This document shows, piece by piece, positions 7,048 to 16,152 of a DNA stretch of 64,000 nucleotides. The notes below the pieces were generated by a model. The model saw only the letters and a program-made list of their open reading frames with translations, did not search any database and was not told the origin of the DNA. The stretch's first letter is position 1; the number at the start of each line of letters is the position of its first letter. A program made the position numbers and the translations under genes. The stretch comes from Methanocella_A sp049676595. GTDB taxonomy: Archaea > Halobacteriota > Methanocellia > Methanocellales > Methanocellaceae. Where the stretch lies: assembly GCF_049676595.1 (NCBI RefSeq), contig NZ_CP187259.1:3162001-3226000 (forward strand). Reading direction: 5' to 3'.

Positions 7048-8778
7048 ATGAGAAGCCAGGATTTGAGAAATCGCGGCCCGGAAATTGATCCGCTGAAACT
7101 TTCTATGGACTGGGGAGTGGTAGATCTGGAAAAGCCCCAGATTCTGGTCGAGGACGTCTGGGGCGATGCGCTGCCCGGCAGCTACCACCTGAAGGAGTTA
7201 TCGGACATGGCAGGAAAGGGCATCTATGCCAGCGGAGGCAAGCCTGCCCATCACCACGTCACGGACATGTGCGACGGCATAGCGCAGGGCACCGAAGGGA
7301 TGAACTACTCGCTGCTCTCGCGCGAGATTATCTCCAGCATGATCGAAGTGCACTGGAAGGCCCAGCCGGTCGACGGTATCGTGCTGCTTTCGAGCTGCGA
7401 CAAAGGCGTACCGGGGCAGCTGATGGCGGCGGCACGCATACACGACGCCCCCTCAATCCACGTGCCCGGAGGCACCATGATGGAAGGACCCGGCATGTTT
7501 ACCCTGGAGCAGGTCGGCACCATCTACTCGGAACTCAAGCGGGGCGAGATACCTCAGGAAGAGTACCGGTTCCTTCAGCGGAGCGCGTGCCCCACTGAAG
7601 GCTGCTGCTCATTTATGGGCACGGCCAACACGATGCAGGCTCTCTCTGAGGCCATGGGACTGGCCCTTCCCGGAGCAGCCTCGATGCCGGCCTTCGTAGC
7701 CGCTATCCGGCATAAGGCGGAGGAAGCAGGCTCCAGGATCGTAGAAATGCTGGACGAGGGCATGAAGACTAAAGACATCCTCACCCGGGATGCGTTCGAG
7801 AACGCCATCATGGTACACGCGGCCATCGGCGGCTCGACCAACGCACTGCTGCACATACCGGCCATCTCCCGGGAAGTCGGCATAACGCTTCACCCGAAGC
7901 TCTGGGACGAGCTGAACCGCAAGATACCGATGCTTCTCAACGTGCGGCCCAGCGGGTGCCACCCGGCCATTCTGTTCTGGTACTCGGGAGGCGTCCAGGG
8001 CATCATCAGAGAAATCAAGGACCACCTGCACCTGGATGTGATGACAGTCACAGGTAAGACTCTGGGAGAAAATTTGAAGGAGATGGAGCGCCAGCACTTC
8101 TTTGAGCATGCGCGCAGGCATCTCGAGAGCTATAAGGTCAGCGCGGACGATGTGATATACCCGGCCTCGAAGCCCAGAGGGGAGGGCTCGCTCGCCATCC
8201 TGCACGGGAACTTAGCCCCCAATCATGCCGTGACCAAGTATGCGGCAGTACCGAAGGAAATGTTCTGCCACACGGGCCCGGCGATCGTTTTCGAGGACGA
8301 GCTCAAAGCAAGAGACGCTATCCTGAGCGGTGACGTCAAGAAAGGTTCCGTCATCGTCATCCGGTACGCAGGCCCGAAGGGCTGCGGCATGCCGGAGATG
8401 TACTACCCGACGGAAGCGCTGGCTTCCAGCAAGGAGCTGTGCACTACTACAGCCCTGATCACGGACGGCCGGTTTTCCGGCGCTTCAAGAGGGCCCTGCA
8501 TCGGGTACGTATCGCCGGAAGCGATGGATGGCGGGCCCCTCGCCATCGTGGAGAACGACGACCTCATCAGGATCGACATTCCGGGCCGGCGCCTGGACCT
8601 CGCAGGCATCAAGGGAAAAGAAGTCGGGCCGGACGAGGCTGCCAGGGTCATCGAGGAGCGGCTGAAAAAGTGGAGGCGCCCCGACCCGAAGTTCACCGGA
8701 GTCCTCGGCCTGTACACGACCCTGGCGGCATCGGCCATGGAAGGCGGATTTATGAGAACAGACAGATGCGCAAGGTAG
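7048..8778 (+). CDS. IlvD/Edd-family dehydratase (dihydroxy-acid or sugar-acid dehydratase)
   Basis: A protein of 576 residues. The three cysteines expected to hold the iron-sulfur cluster are present: Cys75 in TDMCDGIAQG, Cys117 in SSCDKGVPG and Cys187 in EGCCSFMGTANTM. The C-terminal RFSGASRGPCIGYVSPEA motif with the catalytic serine is also present. The family dehydrates 2,3-dihydroxy acids (branched-chain amino acid synthesis) or aldonic acids (sugar degradation). The sequence departs from typical IlvD around the substrate site: HHHVTDMCDG in place of the usual VSDGISMG context. No ilv genes are adjacent, so a sugar-acid substrate is possible. AT-rich TATA-like sequence lies 20-27 nt upstream with no SD, so it is probably leaderless. 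Confidence 0.82.
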   Translation: MRSQDLRNRGPEIDPLKLSMDWGVVDLEKPQILVEDVWGDALPGSYHLKELSDMAGKGIYASGGKPAHHHVTDMCDGIAQGTEGMNYSLLSREIISSMIEVHWKAQPVDGIVLLSSCDKGVPGQLMAAARIHDAPSIHVPGGTMMEGPGMFTLEQVGTIYSELKRGEIPQEEYRFLQRSACPTEGCCSFMGTANTMQALSEAMGLALPGAASMPAFVAAIRHKAEEAGSRIVEMLDEGMKTKDILTRDAFENAIMVHAAIGGSTNALLHIPAISREVGITLHPKLWDELNRKIPMLLNVRPSGCHPAILFWYSGGVQGIIREIKDHLHLDVMTVTGKTLGENLKEMERQHFFEHARRHLESYKVSADDVIYPASKPRGEGSLAILHGNLAPNHAVTKYAAVPKEMFCHTGPAIVFEDELKARDAILSGDVKKGSVIVIRYAGPKGCGMPEMYYPTEALASSKELCTTTALITDGRFSGASRGPCIGYVSPEAMDGGPLAIVENDDLIRIDIPGRRLDLAGIKGKEVGPDEAARVIEERLKKWRRPDPKFTGVLGLYTTLAASAMEGGFMRTDRCAR

Positions 8779-8832
8779 CTGTCCGGCTGGATGCCGGGCC
8801 TGGCAGAGAAAGTGACCCGGCAGGAGCAGATC

Positions 8833-9072
8833 TTACCCTTTTTTCTGCTGCACGGTCAGGAAGTTAAAGGATCTCTGGACTCCGTCCAGGTTGAGTATCT
8901 CCTGTACGGTAGTTTCCAGTTTCTTGATGTTCTCGGCGTGGACTTTTACAAAGAGGTCGAAGGGCTGCATCATCGTGTACACCTCTTCGACGCTATCTAT
9001 ATTAGTCAGGGCTTCAACCAGCCGGTCTTCCCGGTCCAGGTCGATGCAGAGCCCGATAAACGACGTATACAC
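8833..9072 (-). CDS. Stand-alone Lrp/AsnC-type ligand-binding (RAM) domain protein
   Basis: A protein of 79 residues that covers only the C-terminal alpha/beta-barrel domain of Lrp/AsnC regulators: YTSFIGLCIDLDRED, then VEEVYTMMQPFDLFVKV, then IQ-type turn and repeat strands to the end. The DNA-binding helix-turn-helix is absent. Such stand-alone RAM domains assemble as oligomers that bind amino acids and may tune full-length partners. The start is a GTG at 9072, with a weak GGGTG upstream. It is convergent with the dehydratase and divergent from the first kinase-like gene. Confidence 0.8.
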   Translation of the reverse strand: MYTSFIGLCIDLDREDRLVEALTNIDSVEEVYTMMQPFDLFVKVHAENIKKLETTVQEILNLDGVQRSFNFLTVQQKKG

Positions 9073-9295
9073 GATCGATCACACCCATGCCAGAATAGCT
9101 TCTATGTACATTGACATAGATAACACTTATCTCTCAATATCTAATACTAATTATATAATTGTGATGATACGTAAATCTGCGGGATCCCTCAGCCCGACGT
9201 ACTGCATCGAATATTTAAATAGAGCATCGAAGCGGTTTCCTGATTTTAATTTGGCGCGCTTTAACCGTACGCACGGTAAAATGATATTGACCGGT

Positions 9296-10306
9296 ATGAG
9301 CGCTGCACAGTGTGAAACGAAGGATGCCTTCGGCCAGTCGCCGGACCGGCTGGCGAGAAAGATTGCTTACTACATATTCATGAACAGGGTCGTAGAGGCG
9401 ATCCTGGTATCCCTGATAGCTGCCTGTTTCATGGTAACCACGATCATCGACGGCATCCTCGGGACCAGGGTAGAGAGGCGGTTCATAGACAGCCTTCGGA
9501 GCATATCGAGGGACAAGCTGAGCAGGCTGCGGAGAGCCCAGATCAGGTACATTTTCCGGTGCCAGTACGGCCTCTCGAAGATAAAAATCAGGCTCGCAGG
9601 CGGATCTTACTGGCTCTCGATCCCCTGTGTCGTCGAAGGCAGAAAAGACGGCAGACCCGTAAAATACATGGCCAAGATCATCAACGACCAGAGCGCGGTC
9701 AAGCACAGGTACATGACCATGCTGCGCAACCTGGGCATAATTGCCGGCGGGGTGGAATTCTGGTTTGAGCAGTACGATAGTGCCAGAGATATGGCCAGCT
9801 TCGAGCGCCACTGCCTTGACCGGCTGAGAGAGAAAGGGGTGAATTCGCCTGCAGTCATGGGGATGCACAGCCTGAACGAAGAGGACTACATGCTGGTGAC
9901 TGAGTTCATCGAGGGGAAGACGCTGTCGGATGTCACCCTGGGCACGGCAGAAATTTCCGACGTGCTGGCCACGCTGAAAAAGATGCACGACAGCAAGGTC
10001 ATCCACGGGGACATCAAGCTGGATAATTTCCTTTATTCCGGCGGAAAAGTATACCTGATAGACTGCCTGAAGATCGGGCACACGACCCTCCCCGTCGCGC
10101 AGGCGTTCGACCTGATCTGCGCTCTGTGCTCGCTGTGCGAGAAAGCGCCCGTCGACACCGTGATGGGCCTCGCCAGGCGCCACTTTACGGAGGACGAGCT
10201 AACGTATGCCGGCACCATGCTGGACGTCGCCGTCAGCAAGGTCGACATAGACCTGCCCCCGGAAAAGGCCAGAGAGCTGCGGCAGGAGCTGGGGAACCCG
10301 GTATAG
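9296..10306 (+). CDS. Membrane-anchored protein-kinase-like protein, copy 1
   Basis: 336 residues from the ATG at 9296, chosen because the paralog at 10696 starts at the equivalent point; the frame is open further upstream and ATG 9281 is possible. A hydrophobic segment at about residues 33-55 is a likely membrane anchor. The remainder has a kinase-like layout: Lys127 in YMAKII, Glu170 in SFERHCL, the catalytic loop HGDIKLDNFLY (Asp239, Asn244) and Asp256 in LIDCLKI in place of DFG. This resembles small lipopolysaccharide-, Rio- or ABC1-type kinases rather than classic Ser/Thr kinases. Its place beside surface-glycan genes suggests a sugar, lipid or surface-protein substrate; that is inference. 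Confidence 0.7.
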   Translation: MSAAQCETKDAFGQSPDRLARKIAYYIFMNRVVEAILVSLIAACFMVTTIIDGILGTRVERRFIDSLRSISRDKLSRLRRAQIRYIFRCQYGLSKIKIRLAGGSYWLSIPCVVEGRKDGRPVKYMAKIINDQSAVKHRYMTMLRNLGIIAGGVEFWFEQYDSARDMASFERHCLDRLREKGVNSPAVMGMHSLNEEDYMLVTEFIEGKTLSDVTLGTAEISDVLATLKKMHDSKVIHGDIKLDNFLYSGGKVYLIDCLKIGHTTLPVAQAFDLICALCSLCEKAPVDTVMGLARRHFTEDELTYAGTMLDVAVSKVDIDLPPEKARELRQELGNPV

Positions 10307-10362
10307 AAGCGCAGACCATGACCCTCGAAAGTGCTGTCTTGAATAATATATAGTATCGTCAT

Positions 10363-10410
10363 GTTCGCCTGTTGAACGCCTGCATTCGCAGGCGTTCTCA
10401 AGGCGATTCC
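10363..10410. repeat. Hairpin repeat element, copy 1
   Basis: A 10-bp perfect stem (gaacgcctgc / gcaggcgttc, 10374-10397, four-base loop) is extended by a further tcgcct / aggcga pair after short internal loops. The same element of about 48 bp occurs inverted at 17755-17803. No T-run follows, so it is not a standard terminator. Confidence 0.8.
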
Positions 10411-10423
10411 GGATAGCCGGTTT

Positions 10424-10580
10424 TTCCTCTCCCATCCTCCTGCCCCTCACCTTCCTCCTCTCAGACCTCCTGACCTCCCTGACCTCCCAGTTTGAAAAAA
10501 GTCTCCCGGACCTCCGGGCACTCCCCAACCTCCCATTTTCCCCGGTACGTGTGCGCAAGCCTGACAGACAGGGAGGTTTC
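10424..10580. repeat. Polypyrimidine tract built of cctccctgacctcc-like units
   Basis: This part of the 390-nt gap between the two kinase-like genes is strongly strand-biased, with repeated cctcctgacctccctgac and related units on the + strand. The same kind of sequence, in both orientations, fills 17340-17620. The open frames here are low-complexity artefacts. Confidence 0.75.
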
Positions 10581-10660
10581 GGAGGCACCGGAGAACATTA
10601 TTTAACAGGACAATGAATTCCTCGAATTATGAGGATAGCATCGTGAAAGCATCGCCACTA

Positions 10661-10668
10661 CATATTTA
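10661..10668 (+). promoter_or_regulatory. TATA-like element of kinase-like gene 2
   Basis: The sequence catattta is centred about 31 nt before the ATG at 10696. The transcript would start only 3-5 nt before the start codon. Confidence 0.45.
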
Positions 10669-10695
10669 GGATAGCGACGCCTTGTAGCGCGTGAC

Positions 10696-11691
10696 ATGAG
10701 CGCCTGGAACGATTCCCTGAGGAAAGTTGCCTACAAGGTCCTCAACGTCACGGTGGTGGAGGCCGTGATGGTGGCCTTTATCGCCATTGTTTACGTGATC
10801 GTCAGGGCGACAGACAGGGTCCTGCACACCAGCATCAGGCGCAGGCTTATCGACTGGATCCACGACATCTCCCGGGACGACCTGAACGTGTTCCGCAAAG
10901 CCCAGATCATGTACGTGTTCAAGAGGAAGTATGGGCTGAAGAAGATAAAGATTCGGCTGGCCGGAGGCTCGTACTGGATGTCCATCCCCTGCATCGTCGA
11001 GGGCGTGGACAGGAAGACGAAGCAGCCGAAGAAGTTCATGGCGAAGATCATCAACGACCGCAGCGCCCTTATGCACCGGTATATGACCATCCTGCGGAAC
11101 CTGGGCGTGCTGGCGGAGAGGGCTACTCTGGCGTTCGATGGCCACGAGGGTGCGCAGGACATGATCGAGTTCGAGCGCAATTCCCTGATCATGCTGAAAA
11201 ACCGCCGGGTGAACGTGCCGGAGGTTTTCGGAACCCACAAGCTCAACCATGACGACTACGTCCTGGTCATGCAGTTCATAGAAGGGGTACCGCTTTCCAG
11301 AGTTGAGCTGACCGACGAGGTGATCGGCCAGGTCTTCTCGACGCTGAAAACGATGGAAGACACCGGCGTCTTCCACGGGGATATCAAGCTGGACAACTTT
11401 TTGTATTCGGACGGCCGCCTCTACATCGTCGACTGCCTCAAGATCGACCGCCGGGAGCTGTGGCGGGCGAACGACTTCGACCTGATGTGCGCCATCTGCG
11501 CGCTGGCCCAGCAGGTGCCTGTGGACCGCATCTTCGGGCAGGCGACCAGGTACCATACCATAGAGGAGCTCAGGAGAGCCGGAAGCCTGCTCGGCGTCGC
11601 CCTGAACAAGGTAGACCTGGACATCTCCGAAGACACGGCAAAAGAGCTCCGGGCACGGCTGGAGATCGGGCAAACAATTATGGCACAATAA
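10696..11691 (+). CDS. Membrane-anchored protein-kinase-like protein, copy 2
   Basis: A protein of 331 residues and a clear tandem paralog of the gene at 9296: shared IKIRLAGGSYW, SIPC, MAKIIND and HGDIKLDNFLYS. The membrane segment is at about residues 19-38. Kinase-like residues are Lys117, Glu160, Asp229 and Asn234 in the catalytic loop, and Asp246 in IVDCLKI. The two copies differ mainly in the N-terminal anchor and the linker after it. A weak TATA 30 nt upstream and the lack of an SD suggest a nearly leaderless message, independent of copy 1. The gap between the copies is filled by repeats, consistent with local duplication. Confidence 0.72.
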   Translation: MSAWNDSLRKVAYKVLNVTVVEAVMVAFIAIVYVIVRATDRVLHTSIRRRLIDWIHDISRDDLNVFRKAQIMYVFKRKYGLKKIKIRLAGGSYWMSIPCIVEGVDRKTKQPKKFMAKIINDRSALMHRYMTILRNLGVLAERATLAFDGHEGAQDMIEFERNSLIMLKNRRVNVPEVFGTHKLNHDDYVLVMQFIEGVPLSRVELTDEVIGQVFSTLKTMEDTGVFHGDIKLDNFLYSDGRLYIVDCLKIDRRELWRANDFDLMCAICALAQQVPVDRIFGQATRYHTIEELRRAGSLLGVALNKVDLDISEDTAKELRARLEIGQTIMAQ

Positions 11692-11858
11692 GCCGGTTAA
11701 GTTTCCTTTTTAGCGTAATCGCCCGTACATCTACGATATGCTATATATCGAGTATTATAAAAAACTTTATAATATATCAAGCGATACTTAACTCTATATC
11801 TGCAGCTTAACCGCCGGCCGGGCAGCGTCTGCGGGCAGGCTAAGACCGAGGCCGGACC

Positions 11859-12860
11859 ATGGCTATGTGGAGCATTGAGAATTTCGGATTTGTCAGGGAT
11901 ATCCGGACAAAATTTCAGGGTAAATTCATCCTGGACCTGTATCTGATCATATTGTTATCTGTGCTGATGATCGTGCTGACCTACACGCCCTACTTCAGCG
12001 ACAGCATCTTCAGGGCAGCCCTGGCTTTCCCCGTAACGCTGTTCGCACCGGGGTACGCCATGGTCGCCGCCATGTTTCCGCGGAAAAAGGAGATGGGAAA
12101 CATTGCCCGGATGACCATGTCGGTAGCATTGAGCATCATAATCGTCCCCCTGATCGGCATGGTGCTGAACTATACGCCCCTGGGAGTGCGCCTCGATCCC
12201 ATCCTGGTCTGCGTCACAGTATTCACCATCGCGTGCTCGCTGGTGGCGATGAGAAGCCGGTTTAAAGTACAGGACGACGAGCTGTACTTCCCGGATATCC
12301 TTAATACCGCCAGGGCTTTGCTGTGGGGAGATAAGAGCTCTGTCGACAAAGCCTTCGGCATGGCGATTGTGGTTGCGCTGCTGCTGTCTGCAGGTACTAT
12401 CTCATACCTCGTCTTAGTGCCCGGCCAGGGAGATCAGTACACCGAATTTTACCTTCTGGGGCCGGACCACATCACCAGCGGATACCCGTCGGACTTCGGG
12501 CCGGGCAGCCAGCAGCCGGTCATCCTCTGCATCGCCAACCACGAGAAGCGAGACATGGCCTATGACATACACATCCAGCTCAAAGACAACAACACGACTA
12601 CGGTGCTGAGCACCGAGCACGTGGTGTTAGGCGATAATCAGACCTTGGAAAAGACCGCCCAGATCAAGCCAGACAGGCTGGGTACCAGGATGAAGCTGGA
12701 CTTCCTGTTGTACGCCGATGGTAACATGGCGACACCTTACCAGGAGTGCCGGCTCTGGATCAACGTGACGGACCAGCCGGCGAACACTACGCCAAAAGTA
12801 GTCAATGCTACTGTGAAAGGAGTTAACTCATCCAGGAATTCCGCTACCGGGGCACGATAA
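11859..12860 (+). CDS. DUF1616 membrane protein
   Basis: A protein of 333 residues. Four to five hydrophobic segments in the first 190 residues (for example LDLYLIILLSVLMIVL and the ones near FPVTLFAPGYAMV) are followed by an extracellular-type beta domain with sequons (NNTT, NVT, NATV, NSS). This order, with the FAPGYA motif between helices 2 and 3, matches the archaeal DUF1616 family. Members are usually found beside glycosylation and S-layer genes; a precise activity is not known. The AT-rich stretch at 11730-11790 holds its promoter. The next gene starts 3 nt after the stop, so they form an operon. Confidence 0.82.
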   Translation: MAMWSIENFGFVRDIRTKFQGKFILDLYLIILLSVLMIVLTYTPYFSDSIFRAALAFPVTLFAPGYAMVAAMFPRKKEMGNIARMTMSVALSIIIVPLIGMVLNYTPLGVRLDPILVCVTVFTIACSLVAMRSRFKVQDDELYFPDILNTARALLWGDKSSVDKAFGMAIVVALLLSAGTISYLVLVPGQGDQYTEFYLLGPDHITSGYPSDFGPGSQQPVILCIANHEKRDMAYDIHIQLKDNNTTTVLSTEHVVLGDNQTLEKTAQIKPDRLGTRMKLDFLLYADGNMATPYQECRLWINVTDQPANTTPKVVNATVKGVNSSRNSATGAR

Positions 12861-12863
12861 CAG

Positions 12864-13907
12864 ATGGCTGGTCATGTAAGTGAAGTGCTCCGGCAGAACC
12901 AGGACCTCTGGGACCAGTTCTCGTTTAAGGGCGTCGCCACGCTGAACCAGGAATACGAGAGCGTCCGCAAGGTCATCGGAGACCGTTTCCTCACTCAGCC
13001 GTACATGTCCGAGTACCTTAGAAAAGAGGGCTTCTCGCTGGAGTACCCGGAGGGAAAGGGATTCGCCGTATGTCTCACCCACGATGTGGACGAGATCTAC
13101 CCTCCCCTACGCCACACGGCCCTTTCCTCCGCCAGCAGCCTGACCAGGGGAGACCTCGAGGGCATGAAAATGCACCTTTTCTGGAGGCTGAAGGGAAAAA
13201 AGTTCAGCCCGTACATCAATTTCAGGGAGATCATGGAGATCGAGCGGCGCTATGATGCCACTTCGTCCTTTTACTTCATGGCCACCGACAGAGATGTGCT
13301 GAGGTTCCGGTACAACATAGAGGACCTCGGGAGCGAGCTGGGAGTCGTAGCGGACGGCGGCTGCGAGGTAGGGCTGCACGGAGGCTACTATGCGTTCGAC
13401 AGCCCGGCCGAGATCCGGGCGGAGAAGCGCAGGCTGGAGAAAGTGTTTAACGGGCCCGTCACCGGTTACAGGAACCATTATTTGCAGTTCAAAACTCCGG
13501 AGACCTGGGACTACCTGCAGCAGGCGGGCTTCAGGTACGACACCACCATCGGCAACAACCGCATCGCCGGCTTTAAGAACGGGCTATGCCACCCCTTCAA
13601 GCCCCATGATGCCCGGGACGGCCGGGAGATCGATATAGTAGAGTTGCCCCTGGTGCTGGCTGACTTTACGCTGATGAACACGGGGATTCCGATGGGCCGA
13701 AAGTGGGAGATTGCAGGGAGCCTCATCGACAGCGTCGAACAGTGCGGGGGCGTACTGACCGTGCTGTGGCACAGCGACGCGTTTAACAACAGCCACCTGC
13801 GCGACTGGGTGAAGTTCTATGAAAAGATCCTGGAGTACTGCCGGGGCAGAAATGCGTGGATAGCCTCGGGCAGAGAGATAGCGGAATGGGTTAAAGACAA
13901 AATTTAA
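12864..13907 (+). CDS. Polysaccharide deacetylase (NodB-like) family protein
   Basis: A protein of 347 residues. Motif 1 is CLTHDVDEIYP (the catalytic and metal-binding Asp pair, about residues 71-76). The His motif appears as EVGLHGGYY, the arginine-containing motif as TGYRNHYL, and the last as LWHSDAF. The family removes acetyl groups from N-acetyl sugars in surface polysaccharides using a metal ion. The second His of the usual HxxxH motif is replaced in this variant (HGGYY), as in the subgroup that carries long N-terminal extensions. There is no signal peptide, so it acts in the cytoplasm on precursors or is held at the membrane by partners. It is co-transcribed with the DUF1616 gene. Confidence 0.82.
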   Translation: MAGHVSEVLRQNQDLWDQFSFKGVATLNQEYESVRKVIGDRFLTQPYMSEYLRKEGFSLEYPEGKGFAVCLTHDVDEIYPPLRHTALSSASSLTRGDLEGMKMHLFWRLKGKKFSPYINFREIMEIERRYDATSSFYFMATDRDVLRFRYNIEDLGSELGVVADGGCEVGLHGGYYAFDSPAEIRAEKRRLEKVFNGPVTGYRNHYLQFKTPETWDYLQQAGFRYDTTIGNNRIAGFKNGLCHPFKPHDARDGREIDIVELPLVLADFTLMNTGIPMGRKWEIAGSLIDSVEQCGGVLTVLWHSDAFNNSHLRDWVKFYEKILEYCRGRNAWIASGREIAEWVKDKI

Positions 13908-13922
13908 AAAAGAGTTTTTTAA
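13904..13922. terminator. Bidirectional A/T palindromic terminator
   Basis: TTAAAAAA and TTTTTTAA form a perfect 8-bp inverted repeat around GAG. It contains the stop codons of both convergent genes (ending 13907 and 13919), so a single 19-bp element can end both transcripts. Confidence 0.65.
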
Positions 13923-14656
13923 TTGCTGGACAGGTACTTGTTGATTAGCTCCCGCCGGGTCGGGTTGCCCCTCTCCAGGATGTCCCGGGATTTTTCCCCG
14001 AAGCAGAAGAGTAGATCGATCACGGACATGTTCGGAGCGAAGGCCCCGTGGAGCTGCGGGTATTTCGGGTGTTTGTACTTCTGGAAGTGCAGCAGCTTCC
14101 CGGCCTCGCGGTATTTGGTCAGATCTGCGTAAGTCTCTCCGCTCTGGCCGAAGATCAGCAGGTCGGAGTCCATCTTGATGCACATGTCCAGGATGCGGTC
14201 GTTTCTCTTCCCCTCGAAGCCGAGATCGGACGCTTTCACGTAGTCTACATTGATCTTTAGCTCTTTAAAGAGGTACTTCAGCAGGTGCTCGTCCAGGTCG
14301 ATGATCTTCTCCCAGTCCCGCTTGTAGACGTCCTCGAAAAAGTCCCGGTAGCATTCGAAGTACGGGGCGCTGGACTCGTAGGCAGTCAGAATAGTGTTCC
14401 AGTGCTTGGCGCGCCATGCCTGATTGCGATCGATAGTCATGTCTTTGATCGTCTTGCTCTTGAAGTCGTCCATGTGGATGGGCACGGTCAGCATGGTCGG
14501 GCCGTTCGGAGTCTTGACGTTGTTCCGGTGGATGAAGGAGTCGTTGGTGAACTGTACATCGTCCCAGAGGCAGAAAGTATCACTCATGGACACCTTCTGG
14601 AAAAACCCGAGCCAGGGCATGTACAGCGGCTGATGGGCGGTTAAAACTCGGACCAT
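13919..14656 (-). CDS. WbqC-like family protein
   Basis: A protein of 245 residues starting MVRVLTAHQPLYMPWLGFF. The HQPxYxPWLGFF opening, IHRNNVKTP and NMSVIDLLFC are the hallmarks of the WbqC-like family. Members are encoded in O-antigen and other surface-sugar clusters and are thought to take part in making unusual amino-sugar side groups. The ATG has an AGGAG about 13 nt upstream. The gene stands alone on the minus strand, upstream of the repeat block at 14.8-15.2 kb. Confidence 0.88.
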   Translation of the reverse strand: MVRVLTAHQPLYMPWLGFFQKVSMSDTFCLWDDVQFTNDSFIHRNNVKTPNGPTMLTVPIHMDDFKSKTIKDMTIDRNQAWRAKHWNTILTAYESSAPYFECYRDFFEDVYKRDWEKIIDLDEHLLKYLFKELKINVDYVKASDLGFEGKRNDRILDMCIKMDSDLLIFGQSGETYADLTKYREAGKLLHFQKYKHPKYPQLHGAFAPNMSVIDLLFCFGEKSRDILERGNPTRRELINKYLSSN

Positions 14657-14771
14657 ATGAGAAAAATCTCCTGAGAGTGGTTACTATATCAAAATTATAT
14701 AATATAATATATAATATAGTTACCGATCGAGCGGCAAGCAGCGAGAGATTACTAAGAGCTAATGAATATCG

Positions 14772-15190
14772 CCCGCTCACTGGGCCCGTGAACGTACACT
14801 AACGCTGCGCTGTGCTGGCTTCTGATTACACTGGTACCCCATACCATGTTGTTTCTGTGCTCGTGAACGTACACGATCGCTGCGCTGTGACCGACTGGAA
14901 GCAGTCCCATGCATACAGGATCACAGATTGTGACAGATTGTGCAGATTTCACAGATGCTAATTGATAATCTAAAAGAAGAGGGCTCACACTATTCCTTTT
15001 ATATATAAAATAGTAATCTGTGCAATCTGTCATATCTGTCGTAATCTGTGATCTGGCACAGCGCAGCGATCGTCTTGCTGTCTCACGCAGTTTGAGCAAT
15101 CAGAAACGCACAGCGCAGCGATCGTCTTGCTGTCTCACGCAGTTTGAGCAATCAGAAACGCACAGCGTAGCGATCGTCTTGCAATCTCAC
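14772..15190. repeat. Inverted-repeat element, copy 1, with 52-bp tandem units
   Basis: The left part holds two copies of aacgctgcgctgtg-type sequence and then cacagattgtgacagattg. The right part is the inverted equivalent (caatctgt / gtaatctgtgatc), followed by tandem units of 52 bp at 15057-15108 and 15109-15160 and a partial unit to about 15190. The core at about 14960-15020 is AT-rich. No gene is present in the 550-nt gap. Related copies lie at 17205-17760 (interrupted) and 28411-28805. Confidence 0.85.
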
Positions 15191-15206
15191 TTTTGAACCT
15201 CTGGCC

Positions 15207-15836
15207 TCACATTCTTAACCTGATGCACTCGAACACCTCCGAGTACTGAGCCCCGATGTTCATGCCCCGGGTGAGGAGGTGGGCGTTGATGTACTCCCGG
15301 CTGAAGTAGTCCCGCTGGCTCTGGGAGCCGTACTTTTTCAGCGCGGCCACCTTCTTCAGGACGTGGCGGTCGGCGAGCTCGATGAAGATGTCGGTCCTGA
15401 AGTTCAGGTTGTTCCAGGGGTGCTCCATGCCCCAGATCGAGGCGGATTTTTTGAAGGCTCTGAGGGATTCGTTGTAGATGACCTGGTGGTCCTGGTGGGT
15501 GTCGAAGGAGGAGGGGGTGATTACCAGGTCGGGCTCGGTGTCTTTCTTGATGTTGATCATGGCGTCGAGAATTTCCTGCCGGTACCGGTGGAACTCCCTC
15601 ACGTCAAAGTCGAGCAGGATGTTGTGACTCCGGGGTATGCCCAGCTCTGCGGTTGCCTCCATGCACTCATTGATCAGGGTGTCCCGGGGCAGGTTGTCCG
15701 GGACTGACTTCTCGCAGCTGGAAAAGGCCACGTAGAAGATTTCCTTCCCCTCTTCGATGAACCGTACGATGGAGCCCCCGGCGGAGATCTCCCCGTCGTC
15801 AGTATGAGGCGATAAGACCAAAATTCTGTTAATCAT
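15207..15836 (-). CDS. PIG-L/LmbE-type N-acetylglucosaminyl deacetylase
   Basis: A protein of 209 residues. The zinc and catalytic motif is LSPHTDDGEISAGG near the N-terminus and the second is FDTHQDHQ, both family hallmarks. The family hydrolyses the N-acetyl group of N-acetylglucosamine-containing lipids or thiols. Within a cluster with two NodB-type deacetylases and a heparinase-like lyase, a role in de-acetylating a surface-glycan precursor is likely but unproven. The start MINRILVLSPH is compact and typical. The gene is alone on the minus strand, downstream of a 300-nt AT-rich promoter region shared with the next gene. Confidence 0.88.
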   Translation of the reverse strand: MINRILVLSPHTDDGEISAGGSIVRFIEEGKEIFYVAFSSCEKSVPDNLPRDTLINECMEATAELGIPRSHNILLDFDVREFHRYRQEILDAMINIKKDTEPDLVITPSSFDTHQDHQVIYNESLRAFKKSASIWGMEHPWNNLNFRTDIFIELADRHVLKKVAALKKYGSQSQRDYFSREYINAHLLTRGMNIGAQYSEVFECIRLRM

Positions 15837-16152
15837 AGCCTAAGCCCTTTGTCATAGATCGATACCTGTATTATAGTTATATAATAATTTATTTATAAAT
15901 CCTGCGGTACCGACATACAGGACTAACAAAGAAGCACTTATGTGCCGCCGGAACATGGCCCAAACACCATAGCATTAATGTGGTAGTTATATTCGGATAT
16001 ACCGCCCTGCAGTCCGCGTGCCAATTTTATGAAACCGTATGAATAATTATAACAATATATAAATAGTAGTAATATTATATAAAAGCTTATTACACGACCC
16101 ATGGGTACGCGACTGCCATTTCCCGTTTTGGTCGAGCCAGAGGGGTAATATA

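Noticed and set aside
10199..10588. 129-codon minus-strand frame over the purine-rich tract
   Set aside because: It overlaps the 3' end of the kinase gene and a low-complexity repeat, with RRSERRKVRGRR-type composition from the repeat itself.
14772..15190. Possible CRISPR array (52-bp repeats)
   Set aside because: The units are directly adjacent without unique spacers and are part of a larger inverted-repeat element; no cas genes are present.
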